DNA of 64,000 nucleotides. It comes from Streptomyces iranensis (lineage in GTDB: Bacteria > Actinomycetota > Actinomycetes > Streptomycetales > Streptomycetaceae). Below are positions 25,018 through 33,461 of the stretch, piece by piece. Where the stretch lies: positions 62,001 to 126,000 of the forward strand of contig NZ_JAGGLR010000012.1 in assembly GCF_017874715.1 (NCBI RefSeq). The letters run 5' to 3'. How positions within the stretch are numbered: the stretch's first letter is position 1; each line of letters begins with the position of its first letter. Under the pieces are notes generated by a model. The model worked only from the letters and a program-made list of their open reading frames with translations. It did not search any database and was not told where the DNA came from. A program made the position numbers and the translations under genes.

Positions 25018-25875
25018 ATGAAGATCGCCCTCGACCCGTTTATGATCCGCGACGTGCCGCTTCTCGAACTGCCCTCGGTGGTCGCGGAGTTGGGCTACGA
25101 GTGGATCGAACTCTCCCCCCGGGAGGACTTCATCCCCTTCTTCCGCCACCCCCGTGTCGACGACGCCACCGTAAGGAAGTTCCGCAAGGCGCTGGACACG
25201 GCCGGAGTGGGCGTCTCCTCCCTGCTGCCCCTGTTCCGCTGGTCCGGCCCGGACGAGGACGCACGGCAGGCCGCGGTCCGGTACTGGAAGCGCTCGATCC
25301 AGATCTGTGCGGACCTCGGAGTGGACAGCATGATCTCGGAGTTCAACGGCCGCCCCGAGGACCCGGACCGCAGCGAGGCGCAGTTCTGGCGCTCGATGGA
25401 GGAACTGCTCCCGGTGTTCGAGCGCGAGGGCATCAAGCTCGCGCTGGAACCCCACCCGGACGACTTCATCGAGAACGGCTACGACGCGATCAACCTGATC
25501 CGGGGCATCAACCACTCCCACGTCGGCTTCCTCTACTGCGCCCCGCACACCTTCCACATCGGCGACGACGCGCCCGGCATCATCGAGTACGCGGGCGACC
25601 TCCTCACCCATGTCCACCTCGCGGACGCCTTCGACCACACCGCCTCCTCGGGCAACCGCTACATCCTCAACCCGCCCGGCACCCCGGCCCGGATCCATCA
25701 GCACCTCGACATCGGCCAGGGCGAGGTGGACTTCGACGAGCTCTTCCGCGAACTGCGCGCACACGGCTTCGACGGCGCCCTGACCGCCTGCGTCTTCGCC
25801 TGGGAGGAACGGGCCAGGGAGTCCTCCGCCTTCATGCGGAAGAAGATCGACGAATACCTGGCCGCCCATTCCTGA
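25018..25875 (+). CDS. Sugar phosphate isomerase/epimerase (AP endonuclease 2-like TIM barrel)
   Basis: 285 residues of the xylose-isomerase-like family. Metal and substrate positions can be followed in order: ELGYEWIELSPRED, SMISEFNGRPEDP, KLALEPHPDDFIENG (Glu/His), HVGFLYCAPHTFHIGDD and LTHVHLADAFDH. Such proteins include inosose isomerases and dehydratases and 3-keto-sugar epimerases. It lies 49 bases after the binding-protein gene and belongs to the same LacI-controlled locus. It probably acts with the downstream Gfo/Idh dehydrogenase on an inositol-like or keto-sugar intermediate. Confidence 0.88.
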   Translation: MKIALDPFMIRDVPLLELPSVVAELGYEWIELSPREDFIPFFRHPRVDDATVRKFRKALDTAGVGVSSLLPLFRWSGPDEDARQAAVRYWKRSIQICADLGVDSMISEFNGRPEDPDRSEAQFWRSMEELLPVFEREGIKLALEPHPDDFIENGYDAINLIRGINHSHVGFLYCAPHTFHIGDDAPGIIEYAGDLLTHVHLADAFDHTASSGNRYILNPPGTPARIHQHLDIGQGEVDFDELFRELRAHGFDGALTACVFAWEERARESSAFMRKKIDEYLAAHS

Positions 25876-25905
25876 CGGCCGCACCCCCATCACCCCACGC
25901 CCCTG

Positions 25906-26022
25906 CCGGCCGGTAGGAGGTGGGTCGGCGCGTTCATCTTCCACGTCCGCACCGTCTCCGAGACCCGGGGCCGCTCGATGGAGGCCATCGAGTCCCATTT
26001 CCGCCGGCGGTACGCCGCCTGA
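25906..26022 (+). pseudogene. C-terminal scar of an MFS sugar porter
   Basis: The frame ending at the TGA at 26020-26022 reads WVGAFIFHVRTVSETRGRS and then MEAIESHFRRRYAA. The ETRGRSxExIExxFRRR pattern is the cytoplasmic tail of sugar-porter MFS transporters (PETKGRSLEEIE). The preceding residues do not look like the rest of such a protein and there is no start. I infer that a full transporter gene once sat between the isomerase and dehydrogenase genes and was almost completely deleted. Confidence 0.75.
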
Positions 26023-26078
26023 TCACCCGCTCCTGTCCCGTTCCGCCTCTCTTTCCCTCGTTTCGAAAGGCATCCGCC

Positions 26079-27275
26079 ATGACCACGTCCGCCCAGCCCC
26101 TCTCCGTCGCGGTGATCGGAGCCGGGATGGCCGGCCGCGCCCATGCCGCCGGCTACCGCAACGTCAACACCGTCTTCGACGCGGGTCTGCCGCCGGTCCG
26201 GCTGGCCGCGATAGCCGACGCCAACATCGCGCTCGGCGAGGACGCCGCCCGCCGCTACGGCTATGAGAAGGCGCTGCCGAGCTGGGAGGCGGTCGCCGAG
26301 GACCCGACGATCGACGCCGTCAGCATCGTCGTGGGAAACGCTCTGCACCGCCCGATCGCCGAGGCGCTGGTCGCGGCGGGCAAGCATGTGCTGTGCGAGA
26401 AGCCGCTGGCGGGAACGCTCGAGGATGCCCGTGCGATGGCCGAGTTGGAGCGTGGCGCCGATGTGGTGACCGCCGTCGGGTACACCTTCCGCCGCTCCCC
26501 CGCCATCGCCGCGATCCGCGATCATGTCCTGCGCGATGAGCTGGGCGATCTTGCGCTGTTCAGCGGCCGGTACTGGTGCGACTACGCGACCGACCCGAAG
26601 GGGCCGCTGAGCTGGCGGTTCAAGGGCGGGCCCGGCTCCGGTGCGCTCGGGGACGTCGGTGCGCACGTGATCGACACCGCCGAGTACATCGCCGGCCCCA
26701 TCACCGCGGTCTCCGGTGCCTCGCTGTCGACGCAGATCCCCAAGCGGCCCCTGCCGCTCGGCGCGGTCGTCGGCCATAACGCCGCGCCCGTCTCGGACGA
26801 GCTCGGCGCGGTCGAGAACGAGGACACCGCGTCCTTCACCGTCCGCTTCGAGTCCGGCCTGGTCGGCACCTTCTCGGTCTCGCGCACCGCCTTCGGCCTG
26901 CCCAACGGGCTCTCCTTCGACGTCCTGGGCGTGGGCGGCCGGGCCGCGTTCGACCAGCACCGCCCGGCCGAATACCTCTTCGACGACGCACAGCCCGACG
27001 CTCGCCCGAGCGGCGCCCGCCAGATCATCGCCGGCCCGAACCTGCCCTACTTCAAGGGTGGTTACCCGATGGAGGCACCGGGCGTGGGCGGCGGCAACGC
27101 CGAGATGTTCACCTACCAGGCCCGCGCCTTCCTCGACCAGGTCGCGGGCGTCGCCGAACCGCTGCCGCCCTGCGCCACGTTCGCCGACGCCCTGCGGACT
27201 ATGGAGATCATCCAGGCCGTCGTCGAGTCCTCGCGTCGGGGCGGCACCGCCGTCGACGTTCCGCCCGCCGTCTGA
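26079..27275 (+). CDS. Gfo/Idh/MocA-family NAD(P)-dependent oxidoreductase
   Basis: 398 residues. The Rossmann start VAVIGAGMAGRAHAAGY carries the GxGxxG motif. The conserved EKPLAGT (lysine of the catalytic EKP motif) follows at about residue 108. GALGDVGAHVIDTAEYIAG supplies the Asp-x-x-x-His catalytic pair. These enzymes oxidise inositols, scyllo-inositol or sugars at a ring carbon to ketones. GAAAGG precedes ATG 26079. It is flanked by two TIM-barrel isomerases, a typical cyclitol or keto-sugar catabolic module; the specific substrate is open. Confidence 0.92.
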   Translation: MTTSAQPLSVAVIGAGMAGRAHAAGYRNVNTVFDAGLPPVRLAAIADANIALGEDAARRYGYEKALPSWEAVAEDPTIDAVSIVVGNALHRPIAEALVAAGKHVLCEKPLAGTLEDARAMAELERGADVVTAVGYTFRRSPAIAAIRDHVLRDELGDLALFSGRYWCDYATDPKGPLSWRFKGGPGSGALGDVGAHVIDTAEYIAGPITAVSGASLSTQIPKRPLPLGAVVGHNAAPVSDELGAVENEDTASFTVRFESGLVGTFSVSRTAFGLPNGLSFDVLGVGGRAAFDQHRPAEYLFDDAQPDARPSGARQIIAGPNLPYFKGGYPMEAPGVGGGNAEMFTYQARAFLDQVAGVAEPLPPCATFADALRTMEIIQAVVESSRRGGTAVDVPPAV

Positions 27276-27298
27276 AACACCCCTAAGGAGTTGCACCC

Positions 27299-28297
27299 AT
27301 GCCCCTCAAGCTCGGCGCCTACACCGCCTGCCTGCACGACCACACCCTCTCCGAGGCCCTGGACATCCTGAAGGAGAACGGTCTGACCTCGGTCGAGGTC
27401 AACACCGGCGGTTTCATCCCCTCCCCGCACTGCCCGGTCGACCTGCTGCTGTCCTCGGCCACCGCGCGCGAGGAGTACCTGGCGGTCTTCGCCGACCGGG
27501 GGATGGAACCGACCGGCCTCAACTGCAACGGCAATCCGCTCAACCCCCTCCCCGGTGTCGGCCCGAAACACGCCGACGACCTGCGCCGCACCATCCGCCT
27601 CGCGGGCCTGCTCGGTGTCAGGCACGTGGTCACCATGTCCGGCACCCCGGGCTCCGACCCCGGCGCCAAGTACCCCTCCTGGGTCGTCAACCCCTGGGAC
27701 GGCGTCTACATGGACGTCCTGGACTACCAGTGGGGCGTGGCCGTCGAGTTCTGGAAGGAGATCGACGCGCTCGCCCGGGAGAACGACGTCCGGGTCGCCA
27801 TCGAGATGCACCCGCACAACGTCGTCTTCTCCCCCGTCACCCTCAAGCGGCTCGTCGACGAGACCGGCGCGACCAACCTCGGCGCCGAGATGGACCCCTC
27901 CCATCTGATGTGGCAGGGCATGGACATCGTCGCCGCCATCAAGTGGCTCGGCCCGCTGGTCTTCCACGCCGCCGCGAAGGACGCCACGCTCTGCCCCGGC
28001 GCCGACATCCGCGGCGTCCTGGACACGTCCTTCACCCGTGTCCCCGCCGACGCCCCCGGCAAGGTCCCCACCGGCTACGGCTTCTGGTGCAACGCCTGGC
28101 CCGAGGACCCGGCGTGGAAGTTCGTCGCCGTCGGCCTCGGCAACGACGTCCCCTTCTGGACGGAGTTCCTGCGCGCCCTCGCCGAGGTGAACCCCGATAT
28201 GGCCGTCAACATCGAACACGAGGACGCCGCCTACTCCCAGACCGAGGGCCTGGCCCTGGCCGCCAAGAACCTCCGTAGCGCCGCGGAAGCCCTCTGA
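27299..28297 (+). CDS. Sugar phosphate isomerase/epimerase, second copy
   Basis: 332 residues, another xylose-isomerase-like TIM barrel but of a different subfamily from the gene at 25018. Recognisable metal-site segments are SVEVNTGGFIPSPHCPVD, RVAIEMHPHNVVFSP (Glu-x-His), NLGAEMDPSHLMWQGMD (Asp-x-x-His) and VNIEHEDAAYSQ (Glu-His-Glu). TAAGGAG precedes ATG 27299. It lies 23 bases after the dehydrogenase gene, as last gene of the LacI-controlled locus, and is followed by a strong terminator. The likely role is isomerisation or dehydration of the keto product. Confidence 0.9.
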   Translation: MPLKLGAYTACLHDHTLSEALDILKENGLTSVEVNTGGFIPSPHCPVDLLLSSATAREEYLAVFADRGMEPTGLNCNGNPLNPLPGVGPKHADDLRRTIRLAGLLGVRHVVTMSGTPGSDPGAKYPSWVVNPWDGVYMDVLDYQWGVAVEFWKEIDALARENDVRVAIEMHPHNVVFSPVTLKRLVDETGATNLGAEMDPSHLMWQGMDIVAAIKWLGPLVFHAAAKDATLCPGADIRGVLDTSFTRVPADAPGKVPTGYGFWCNAWPEDPAWKFVAVGLGNDVPFWTEFLRALAEVNPDMAVNIEHEDAAYSQTEGLALAAKNLRSAAEAL

Positions 28298-28314
28298 TCC
28301 ACCCGCACCCGTGG

Positions 28315-28348
28315 GTCCCCGCTTCCGCCGTCCGGCGGAAGCGGGGAC
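28315..28348 (+). terminator. Strong hairpin terminator after the sugar locus
   Basis: Perfect 16-base arms, GTCCCCGCTTCCGCCG (28315-28330) and its complement (28333-28348), start 17 bases after the isomerase stop. No T-tract follows, which is common in this GC-rich group. Confidence 0.85.
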
Positions 28349-28366
28349 GACGTGCTGTCGGCCGAG

Positions 28367-28402
28367 GCCGTACGGACCGTATATGCCGTACGGACCGTTT
28401 AT
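28367..28402. repeat. 18-bp tandem repeat containing CCGTACGG
   Basis: Two abutting copies (GCCGTACGGACCGTATAT and GCCGTACGGACCGTTTAT) differ at one base. They lie in the convergent gap between the terminator and the SDR 3' end. Each copy contains the palindrome CCGTACGG. The function is unknown. Confidence 0.7.
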
Positions 28403-28438
28403 GTCGGCGGCCGGGCGATCGTGTCGTGACCCGCGCGG

Positions 28439-29209
28439 TCAGACGCTGTACCCACCGTCCACCCCCAGCGCCTGCCCGGTGATGAACCCGGCGCGCTCCG
28501 ACGCGAGGAACACGACCGCCTCGGCGATGTCCCGCGCCTGCCCGAACCTGCGCAGGGGGATGTTGCGCCGGGCGACGGCCAAGGCTTCCTCGTCCAGCTC
28601 GCCGGAGCTGATCAGCCGGCTGGCCATGCCGTCCGTGAGCATGCCGGGGGCGACGCAGTTGACACGGACGCCGTACCGTCCCTCCTCGGCGGCGAGTGCC
28701 CGAGCCACCGCCTCGACGGCACCCTTGGCCCCTGAGGACAGCCCGTCTCGGACCGGGAATCTCCGCGTGGCGACCGTCGTCACGGCGACGATGCTGCCCC
28801 GGCTCTCCCGCAGCACGGACAGCGCGGGGTGGACGAGGTTGAAGAACGCCACCGCGTCGGCCTCCAGCTGCGTGCGGTACCGGCCGGGCGTCACCTTGCT
28901 CAGATGCGTCATCGGTACGTGCGGTCCGGCCGCGTAGACGAGGGTGTGCAGGCCGCCAAAGTCCGCCGCGGCGCCCCGGACGGCCCGTGCTGTGGCCTCC
29001 TCGTCGGTCAGGTCGAGCGCGGTCGCGGCAGCCCGACGCCCGAATGCCTCCATCTCCTCGATGAGTGCGTGCGCCGCGTCCTGGTTGGCTCGGTAGGTGA
29101 AGGCGATGTCGCTGCCGCGTGCGGCGAGCAACCGTACGATCGCCGCACCGATGGCCCCAGTGCCGCCCGCGACAAAGGCAGCCCCCGGTCGGCCCGCGAA
29201 GTCGTCCAC
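28439..29209 (-). CDS. SDR-family oxidoreductase, last gene of the decaying acyl-CoA operon
   Basis: 256 residues. The cofactor loop is VAGGTGAIGAAIV, resembling FabG/enoyl-reductase-like SDRs. VYAAGPH replaces the usual NNAG. The catalytic tyrosine of YxxxK is not evident: the corresponding segment reads GLSSGAKGAVEAVARAL, with Ser and Lys but no Tyr, so activity may be altered. The C-terminus FITGQALGVDGGYSV is normal. GTG 29209 follows the stop of an acyl-CoA dehydrogenase remnant by three bases, so it was once translationally coupled to it. Confidence 0.82.
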   Translation of the reverse strand: MDDFAGRPGAAFVAGGTGAIGAAIVRLLAARGSDIAFTYRANQDAAHALIEEMEAFGRRAAATALDLTDEEATARAVRGAAADFGGLHTLVYAAGPHVPMTHLSKVTPGRYRTQLEADAVAFFNLVHPALSVLRESRGSIVAVTTVATRRFPVRDGLSSGAKGAVEAVARALAAEEGRYGVRVNCVAPGMLTDGMASRLISSGELDEEALAVARRNIPLRRFGQARDIAEAVVFLASERAGFITGQALGVDGGYSV

Positions 29210-29212
29210 GCC

Positions 29213-29365
29213 TCACAACCCCAGGGACTTGGCGACGATGACCTTCATGACCTCACTTGTCCCGGCATAGATACGAGTGACGCGCGCGTCAGCGTACAGC
29301 CGGGCGATCGGGTACTCCAGTATGCGGCCGTATCCGCCGAACCCGAGATCCGGATCCCGCACCCG
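29213..29365 (-). pseudogene. Acyl-CoA dehydrogenase C-terminal remnant
   Basis: Fifty codons ending at TGA 29215-29213 read GFGGYGRILEYPIARLYADA then RVTRIYAGTSEVMKVIVAKS. This is the conserved end of acyl-CoA dehydrogenases (GGYGxxxEYPxxRLYRDARV, IYxGTSEIM). It sits in the same frame as the upstream Zn-ribbon gene, separated from it by a TAG. The N-terminal 330 or so codons are gone, so a deletion must have removed everything between the two genes' ends. Confidence 0.85.
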
Positions 29366-29800
29366 CTATGCGTCGCAGAGGTGAAAGGCGATCTCCTGTG
29401 GCTGCGGCCCGAACCCCAGCCGTACCTGGGCCCCGACACACACCCTGGCCAGCGGCACGGCGCTGACCCTGGCGCGGAGGCGGAACCCTTCTTGCATGTC
29501 GATGATGGCCATGGCGCGGGGCTTGCCCGCGCTGCGACCGACAACGGTGACGTGATGGATGACGCCGATACCGTCACTGCGTTCCTCGGCCATGTCGGTG
29601 GAGCCGCAGACAGGGCACAGCAGGCGGCGGAAGACCGAGGTATGGCACCAGCGGCAGCGCTGGAAGTACAGCACCCCGTCCCGGATCCCCCCTGCTGGGA
29701 TGGGGCTGCGATGGTCCGCGTCAATCCGAATTGCGACAGTCGGGACGCCGTCCCCTTCGAAGGGGCCGTTGTCTGCCGTTTCGATCACTGTATGGGACAT
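29366..29800 (-). CDS. Zn-ribbon/OB-fold acyl-CoA-associated protein (DUF35)
   Basis: 144 residues. A rubredoxin-like zinc ribbon is formed by Cys49, Cys52, Cys62 and Cys65 (RCRWCHT then LCPVCGST). An OB-fold follows (GVIHHVTVVGRSAGKPRAMAIID to VRLGFGPQPQEIAFHLCDA). DUF35 proteins partner thiolases or CoA ligases and help channel acyl-CoA. ATG 29800 has AGGAG ten bases upstream; an earlier in-frame codon at 29878 lacks one. No thiolase remains beside it, and its stop directly abuts the acyl-CoA dehydrogenase remnant, so the partner was probably deleted. Confidence 0.85.
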   Translation of the reverse strand: MSHTVIETADNGPFEGDGVPTVAIRIDADHRSPIPAGGIRDGVLYFQRCRWCHTSVFRRLLCPVCGSTDMAEERSDGIGVIHHVTVVGRSAGKPRAMAIIDMQEGFRLRARVSAVPLARVCVGAQVRLGFGPQPQEIAFHLCDA

Positions 29801-29874
29801 GGCGAATTCTCCTGGCCGCTGCCGGGTGCGGCGGAGCGGCTCTGTGAAGGGAACGAGGGCGGGCTGATGTGTCG

Positions 29875-31647
29875 TCAATCCTTGATCTGGCAGATCGCGG
29901 CGCCGGAGGTGAGGGAGGCGCCGATCTCGGCGGACAGGCCCTTGATGGTGCCGGACTTGTGCGCGGTCAGCGGCTGCTCCATCTTCATCGCCTCCAGGAC
30001 AACGACCAGGTCTCCCTCCTTGACCTCCTGGCCCTCCTCGACGGCGACCTTGACGATCACGCCCTGCATCGGGGACGCGAGGGTGTCACCCGAGGCGACC
30101 GGGCCGGACTTCTTGGCCGCGCGCCGCTTGGGGCGGGCGCCCGCGTGGCCGGTGCGGTCCGGTGACATGCCCAGCGAGGACGGCAGGGAGACCTCCAGGC
30201 GCTTGCCGCCGACCTCGACGACCACCGTCTCGCGGCCCGGGTCCTCGTCCGTCTCCGCGTCCGCGGGGGCGGCGAAGGGTTTGATCCCGCCTGCGAACTC
30301 GGTCTCGATCCAGCGGGTGTGGGCCGTGAACGGCTCGGTGGAGCCGGTCAGTTCGGGGGCGAACGCCGGGTCCCTGACCACCGCGCGGTGGAACGGGATG
30401 GCGGTCGCCATGCCCTCGACCTGGAACTCGGCCAGGGCGCGGGCCGCGCGCTGGAGGGCCTGCGCGCGGGTGGCACCGGTGACAATCAACTTGGCCAGCA
30501 GCGAGTCCCACGCCGGGCCGATCACGCTGCCCGATTCCACACCGGCATCCATGCGCACGCCCGGACCGGACGGCGGGATGAATGTGGTGACCGTGCCCGG
30601 GGCGGGCAGGAAGTCGCGGCCCGGGTCCTCGCCGTTGATGCGGAACTCGAAGGAATGGCCGCGCGGTTCGGGGTCGCCGTAGCCGAGTTTCTCGCCGTCG
30701 GCGATGCGGAACATCTCGCGCACCAGGTCGATCCCGGCGACCTCCTCGGTAACCGGGTGCTCCACCTGCAGACGGGTGTTGACCTCCAGGAAGGAGATCG
30801 TGCCGTCGAGGCCGACCAGGAACTCCACCGTGCCGGCGCCGACGTAGCCGGCCTCCTTGAGGATGGCCTTGGAGGCGGAGTACAGCTGCGCGACCTGCTC
30901 CTCGGACAGGAACGGCGCCGGGGCCTCCTCGACCAGCTTCTGGTGGCGGCGCTGCAGCGAGCAGTCACGGGTGGAGGCGACGATCACGTTGCCGTGGGTG
31001 TCGGCCAGGCACTGGGTCTCCACATGGCGGGGCTTGTCCAGGTAGCGCTCGACGAAGCACTCGCCGCGGCCGAACGCGGCCACCGCCTCGCGGACCGCCG
31101 ACTCGTAGAGTTCAGGGACCTCTTCGAGGGTGCGGGCGACCTTCAGGCCGCGGCCGCCGCCGCCGAAAGCGGCCTTGATGGCGATGGGCAGGCCGTGCTC
31201 CTCGGCGAAGGCCACGACCTCCTCCGCCCCGGAGACGGGATCGGGGATCCCGGCCACCAGTGGGGCACCGGCGCGCTGGGCGATGCGCCGGGCGGCGACC
31301 TTGTCACCGAGGTCGCGGATGGCCCGCGGCGGCGGGCCGATCCAGATCAGACCGGCGTCCAGGACCGCCTGAGCGAACTCGGCGTTCTCCGACAGGAATC
31401 CGTAGCCGGGGTGGACGGCGTCCGCGCCGGACTCGTATGCCGCGTTCAGGATTTTGTCGATCACCAGGTAGCTGGTCGCCGGGGTGGCGCCGCCCAGGGC
31501 GAACGCCTCGTCCGCGGCGCGGACGTGCGACGCGTCCCGGTCCGGGTCCGCGTAGACGGCCACGCTCACGATCCCGGCATCCCGGCAGGCGCGGGCCACA
31601 CGGACAGCGATTTCGCCGCGGTTGGCGATCAGCACCTTCGTCAGCAT
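29875..31647 (-). CDS. accA: Acyl-CoA carboxylase biotin carboxylase/BCCP subunit (AccA2-like)
   Basis: 590 residues, full length for actinomycete alpha subunits of acetyl/propionyl-CoA carboxylase. The biotin carboxylase part begins KVLIANRGEIAVRVARACRD. It has the ATP-grasp glycine loop AFGGGGRGLKVA and the catalytic segment FLEVNTRLQVEHPVTE. The C-terminal carrier domain holds the biotinylation motif EAMKMEQPLTA and ends GAAICQIKD. ATG 31647 has GGAG six bases upstream and overlaps a 36-codon ORF. Its own beta-subunit gene upstream is frameshifted, so this subunit can only work with a carboxyltransferase from elsewhere, if at all. Confidence 0.93.
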   Translation of the reverse strand: MLTKVLIANRGEIAVRVARACRDAGIVSVAVYADPDRDASHVRAADEAFALGGATPATSYLVIDKILNAAYESGADAVHPGYGFLSENAEFAQAVLDAGLIWIGPPPRAIRDLGDKVAARRIAQRAGAPLVAGIPDPVSGAEEVVAFAEEHGLPIAIKAAFGGGGRGLKVARTLEEVPELYESAVREAVAAFGRGECFVERYLDKPRHVETQCLADTHGNVIVASTRDCSLQRRHQKLVEEAPAPFLSEEQVAQLYSASKAILKEAGYVGAGTVEFLVGLDGTISFLEVNTRLQVEHPVTEEVAGIDLVREMFRIADGEKLGYGDPEPRGHSFEFRINGEDPGRDFLPAPGTVTTFIPPSGPGVRMDAGVESGSVIGPAWDSLLAKLIVTGATRAQALQRAARALAEFQVEGMATAIPFHRAVVRDPAFAPELTGSTEPFTAHTRWIETEFAGGIKPFAAPADAETDEDPGRETVVVEVGGKRLEVSLPSSLGMSPDRTGHAGARPKRRAAKKSGPVASGDTLASPMQGVIVKVAVEEGQEVKEGDLVVVLEAMKMEQPLTAHKSGTIKGLSAEIGASLTSGAAICQIKD

Positions 31648-31751
31648 GCCGACTCCAGCTCGTTCCCAGCCGCGGTCAGCCGGTGCACCACTCGCATGTG
31701 CGGTGCCGCAACGGCGCCGGCATGTTCCGCTCGTTCCAACAGGTGGTTCAT
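31641..31751 (-). CDS. Small ORF coupled to accA, possible reduced epsilon subunit
   Basis: Thirty-six codons from ATG 31751, preceded by GGAG nine to ten bases upstream and ending in a TGA that overlaps the accA start (ATGCTGA). The peptide includes AAPHMRVVHRLTAAGNELES. The position between beta and alpha genes and the RVV...EL pattern recall the small epsilon subunits of actinomycete acyl-CoA carboxylases. It is only about half their length, however, and the likeness is weak. It may serve only for translational coupling. Confidence 0.4.
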   Translation of the reverse strand: MNHLLERAEHAGAVAAPHMRVVHRLTAAGNELESAC

Positions 31752-31811
31752 GCTGCTTTCTCCAAGAGTCGGGGTCTGCTCGTTCAACGGGGCCAGTGGG
31801 AGCGGTCCGGA

Positions 31812-33414
31812 CTAGAGGGGGATGTTGCCGTGCTTCCTGGGTGGCAGCGACTCCCGCTTGGTGCTCAGCTGACGCAGGCCGCGCACGATGTGCCGACGGG
31901 TCTCGGACGGCATGATCACCGCGTCGACGTAGCCGCGCTCGGCCGCGACATAGGGGTTGAGGAGGGCGTCCTCGTACTCCTGGATGAGCCGCGCCCGGGT
32001 CGCCTCCACGTCGCCGCCGGCCTCGGCCTCGACGAGGGTGCGGCGGTGCAGGATGTTGACCGCGCCCTGGGCGCCCATCACGGCGATCTGGGCCGTCGGC
32101 CAGGCCAGGTTGAGGTCTGCGCCCAGGTGCTTGGAGCCCATGACGTCGTAGGCGCCGCCGAACGCCTTGCGGGTGATCACCGTGATCAGCGGGACCGTCG
32201 CCTCCGCGTAGGCGAAGATCAGTTTGGCGCCGCGGCGGATGATGCCGTCGTGCTCCTGGTCCACGCCCGGCAGGAAGCCCGGCACATCGACGAAGGTGAT
32301 GACCGGGATGTTGAAGGCGTCGCAGGTGCGTACGAAGCGCGCCCTTCTCGCTCGCCTTGATGTCCAGGCAGCCGGCGGACCGCATCGGCTGGTTGGCCAC
32401 GATGCCCACCGGGTGGCCCTCGACCCGCCCGAAGCCGGTGACGATGTTCGGCGCGAACAGCGGCTGCGTCTCGAAGAACTCGGCGTCGTCGAGGATGTGC
32501 TCGATCACCGTGTGCATGCCGTACGGCTGGTTGGCGCTGTCGGGCACGAGGGTGTCCAGCTCGAGGTCCTCGTCCGTGACGGCGAGGTCCGCCTCCTCGG
32601 GGAGGACCGGCGCCCGGGAGAGGTTGTTGGACGGCAGGTACGACAGCAGCTGCTTGACGTATTCGATGGCGTCCTTCTCGTCGCCGGCCATGTGATGGGC
32701 CACGCCGGAGGTGGAGTTGTGGGTGCGGGCGCCGCCCAGCTCCTCGAAGCCGACGTCCTCACCGGTGACGGTCTTGATGACGTCCGGGCCGGTGATGAAC
32801 ATGTGCGAGGTCTGGTCGACCATGACCGTGAAGTCGGTGATCGCCGGGGAGTACACGGCTCCCCCCGCGCAGGGGCCCACGACCAGGCTGATCTGCGGGA
32901 TGACACCGCTCGCGTGGGTGTTGCGGCGGAAGATCTCACCGTAGGCACCGAGGGAGGCCACGCCCTTCTGGATGCGGGCGCCGCCGGAGTCGTTGATGCC
33001 GATGACCGGGCAGCCGGTCTTCAGCGCGAAGTCCATCACCTTGACGATCTTCTGGCCGTAGACCTCGCCCAGCGCGCCGCCGAAGACGGTGAAGTCCTGG
33101 GAGAACACGGCCACCGGGCGGCCGTCCACCGTGCCGTACCCGGTGACGACGCCGTCGCCGTAGGGGCGGTTGTCGTCCAGGCCGAAGTTGGTGGAGCGGT
33201 GCCGGGCGAACTCGTCGAGCTCCACGAAGGAGCCCTCGTCGAGCAGCAGCTCGATCCGCTCACGGGCCGTCAACTTGCCCTTGATGTGCTGCTTTTCGAT
33301 GGCGCGTGCGGAGCCGGCGTGCGTCGCCTCCCCGATACGGCGCTGGAGATCCGCGAGCTTGCCGGCGGTGGTGTGGATGTCGATGTCGGACACGTCTTCG
33401 GGCTCGGCACTCAC
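31812..33414 (-). pseudogene. Acyl-CoA carboxylase beta (carboxyltransferase) subunit, frameshifted
   Basis: From GTG 33414 (after GAAGGGA) the frame encodes a typical PccB/AccD start: IHTTAGKLADLQRRIGEATH, KLTARERIELLLDEGSF, the biotin/CoA site GPCAGGAVYSPAITDF and QPMRSAGCLDIKASEKGA. Near 32337-32346 it shifts. The rest of the protein (DVPGFLPGVDQEHDGIIRRG to LPPRKHGNIPL) continues in another frame. Restoring two bases in a GC-dinucleotide run would reconnect both halves as about 534 codons. This is either a true inactivating indel or a sequencing error; no programmed-frameshift signal is apparent. Confidence 0.85.
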
Positions 33415-33461
33415 CGGATGGATCCCTTCGGGCTGATACGTCGGCGACATGGCATGCGTAG

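Noticed and set aside
31812..33414. Programmed ribosomal frameshift in the carboxyltransferase gene
   Set aside because: The shift site is a GC-dinucleotide run with no slippery heptamer or obvious downstream structure, and this enzyme family is not known for recoding. An indel or sequencing error is simpler.
29875..33450. A continuous 1191-codon frame joining a carboxyltransferase to the biotin carboxylase subunit
   Set aside because: The middle 200 or so codons are arginine/proline-rich out-of-frame sequence over the displaced carboxyltransferase C-terminus and the intergenic gap. The frame is open only because of high GC after a frameshift, not because of a real fusion.
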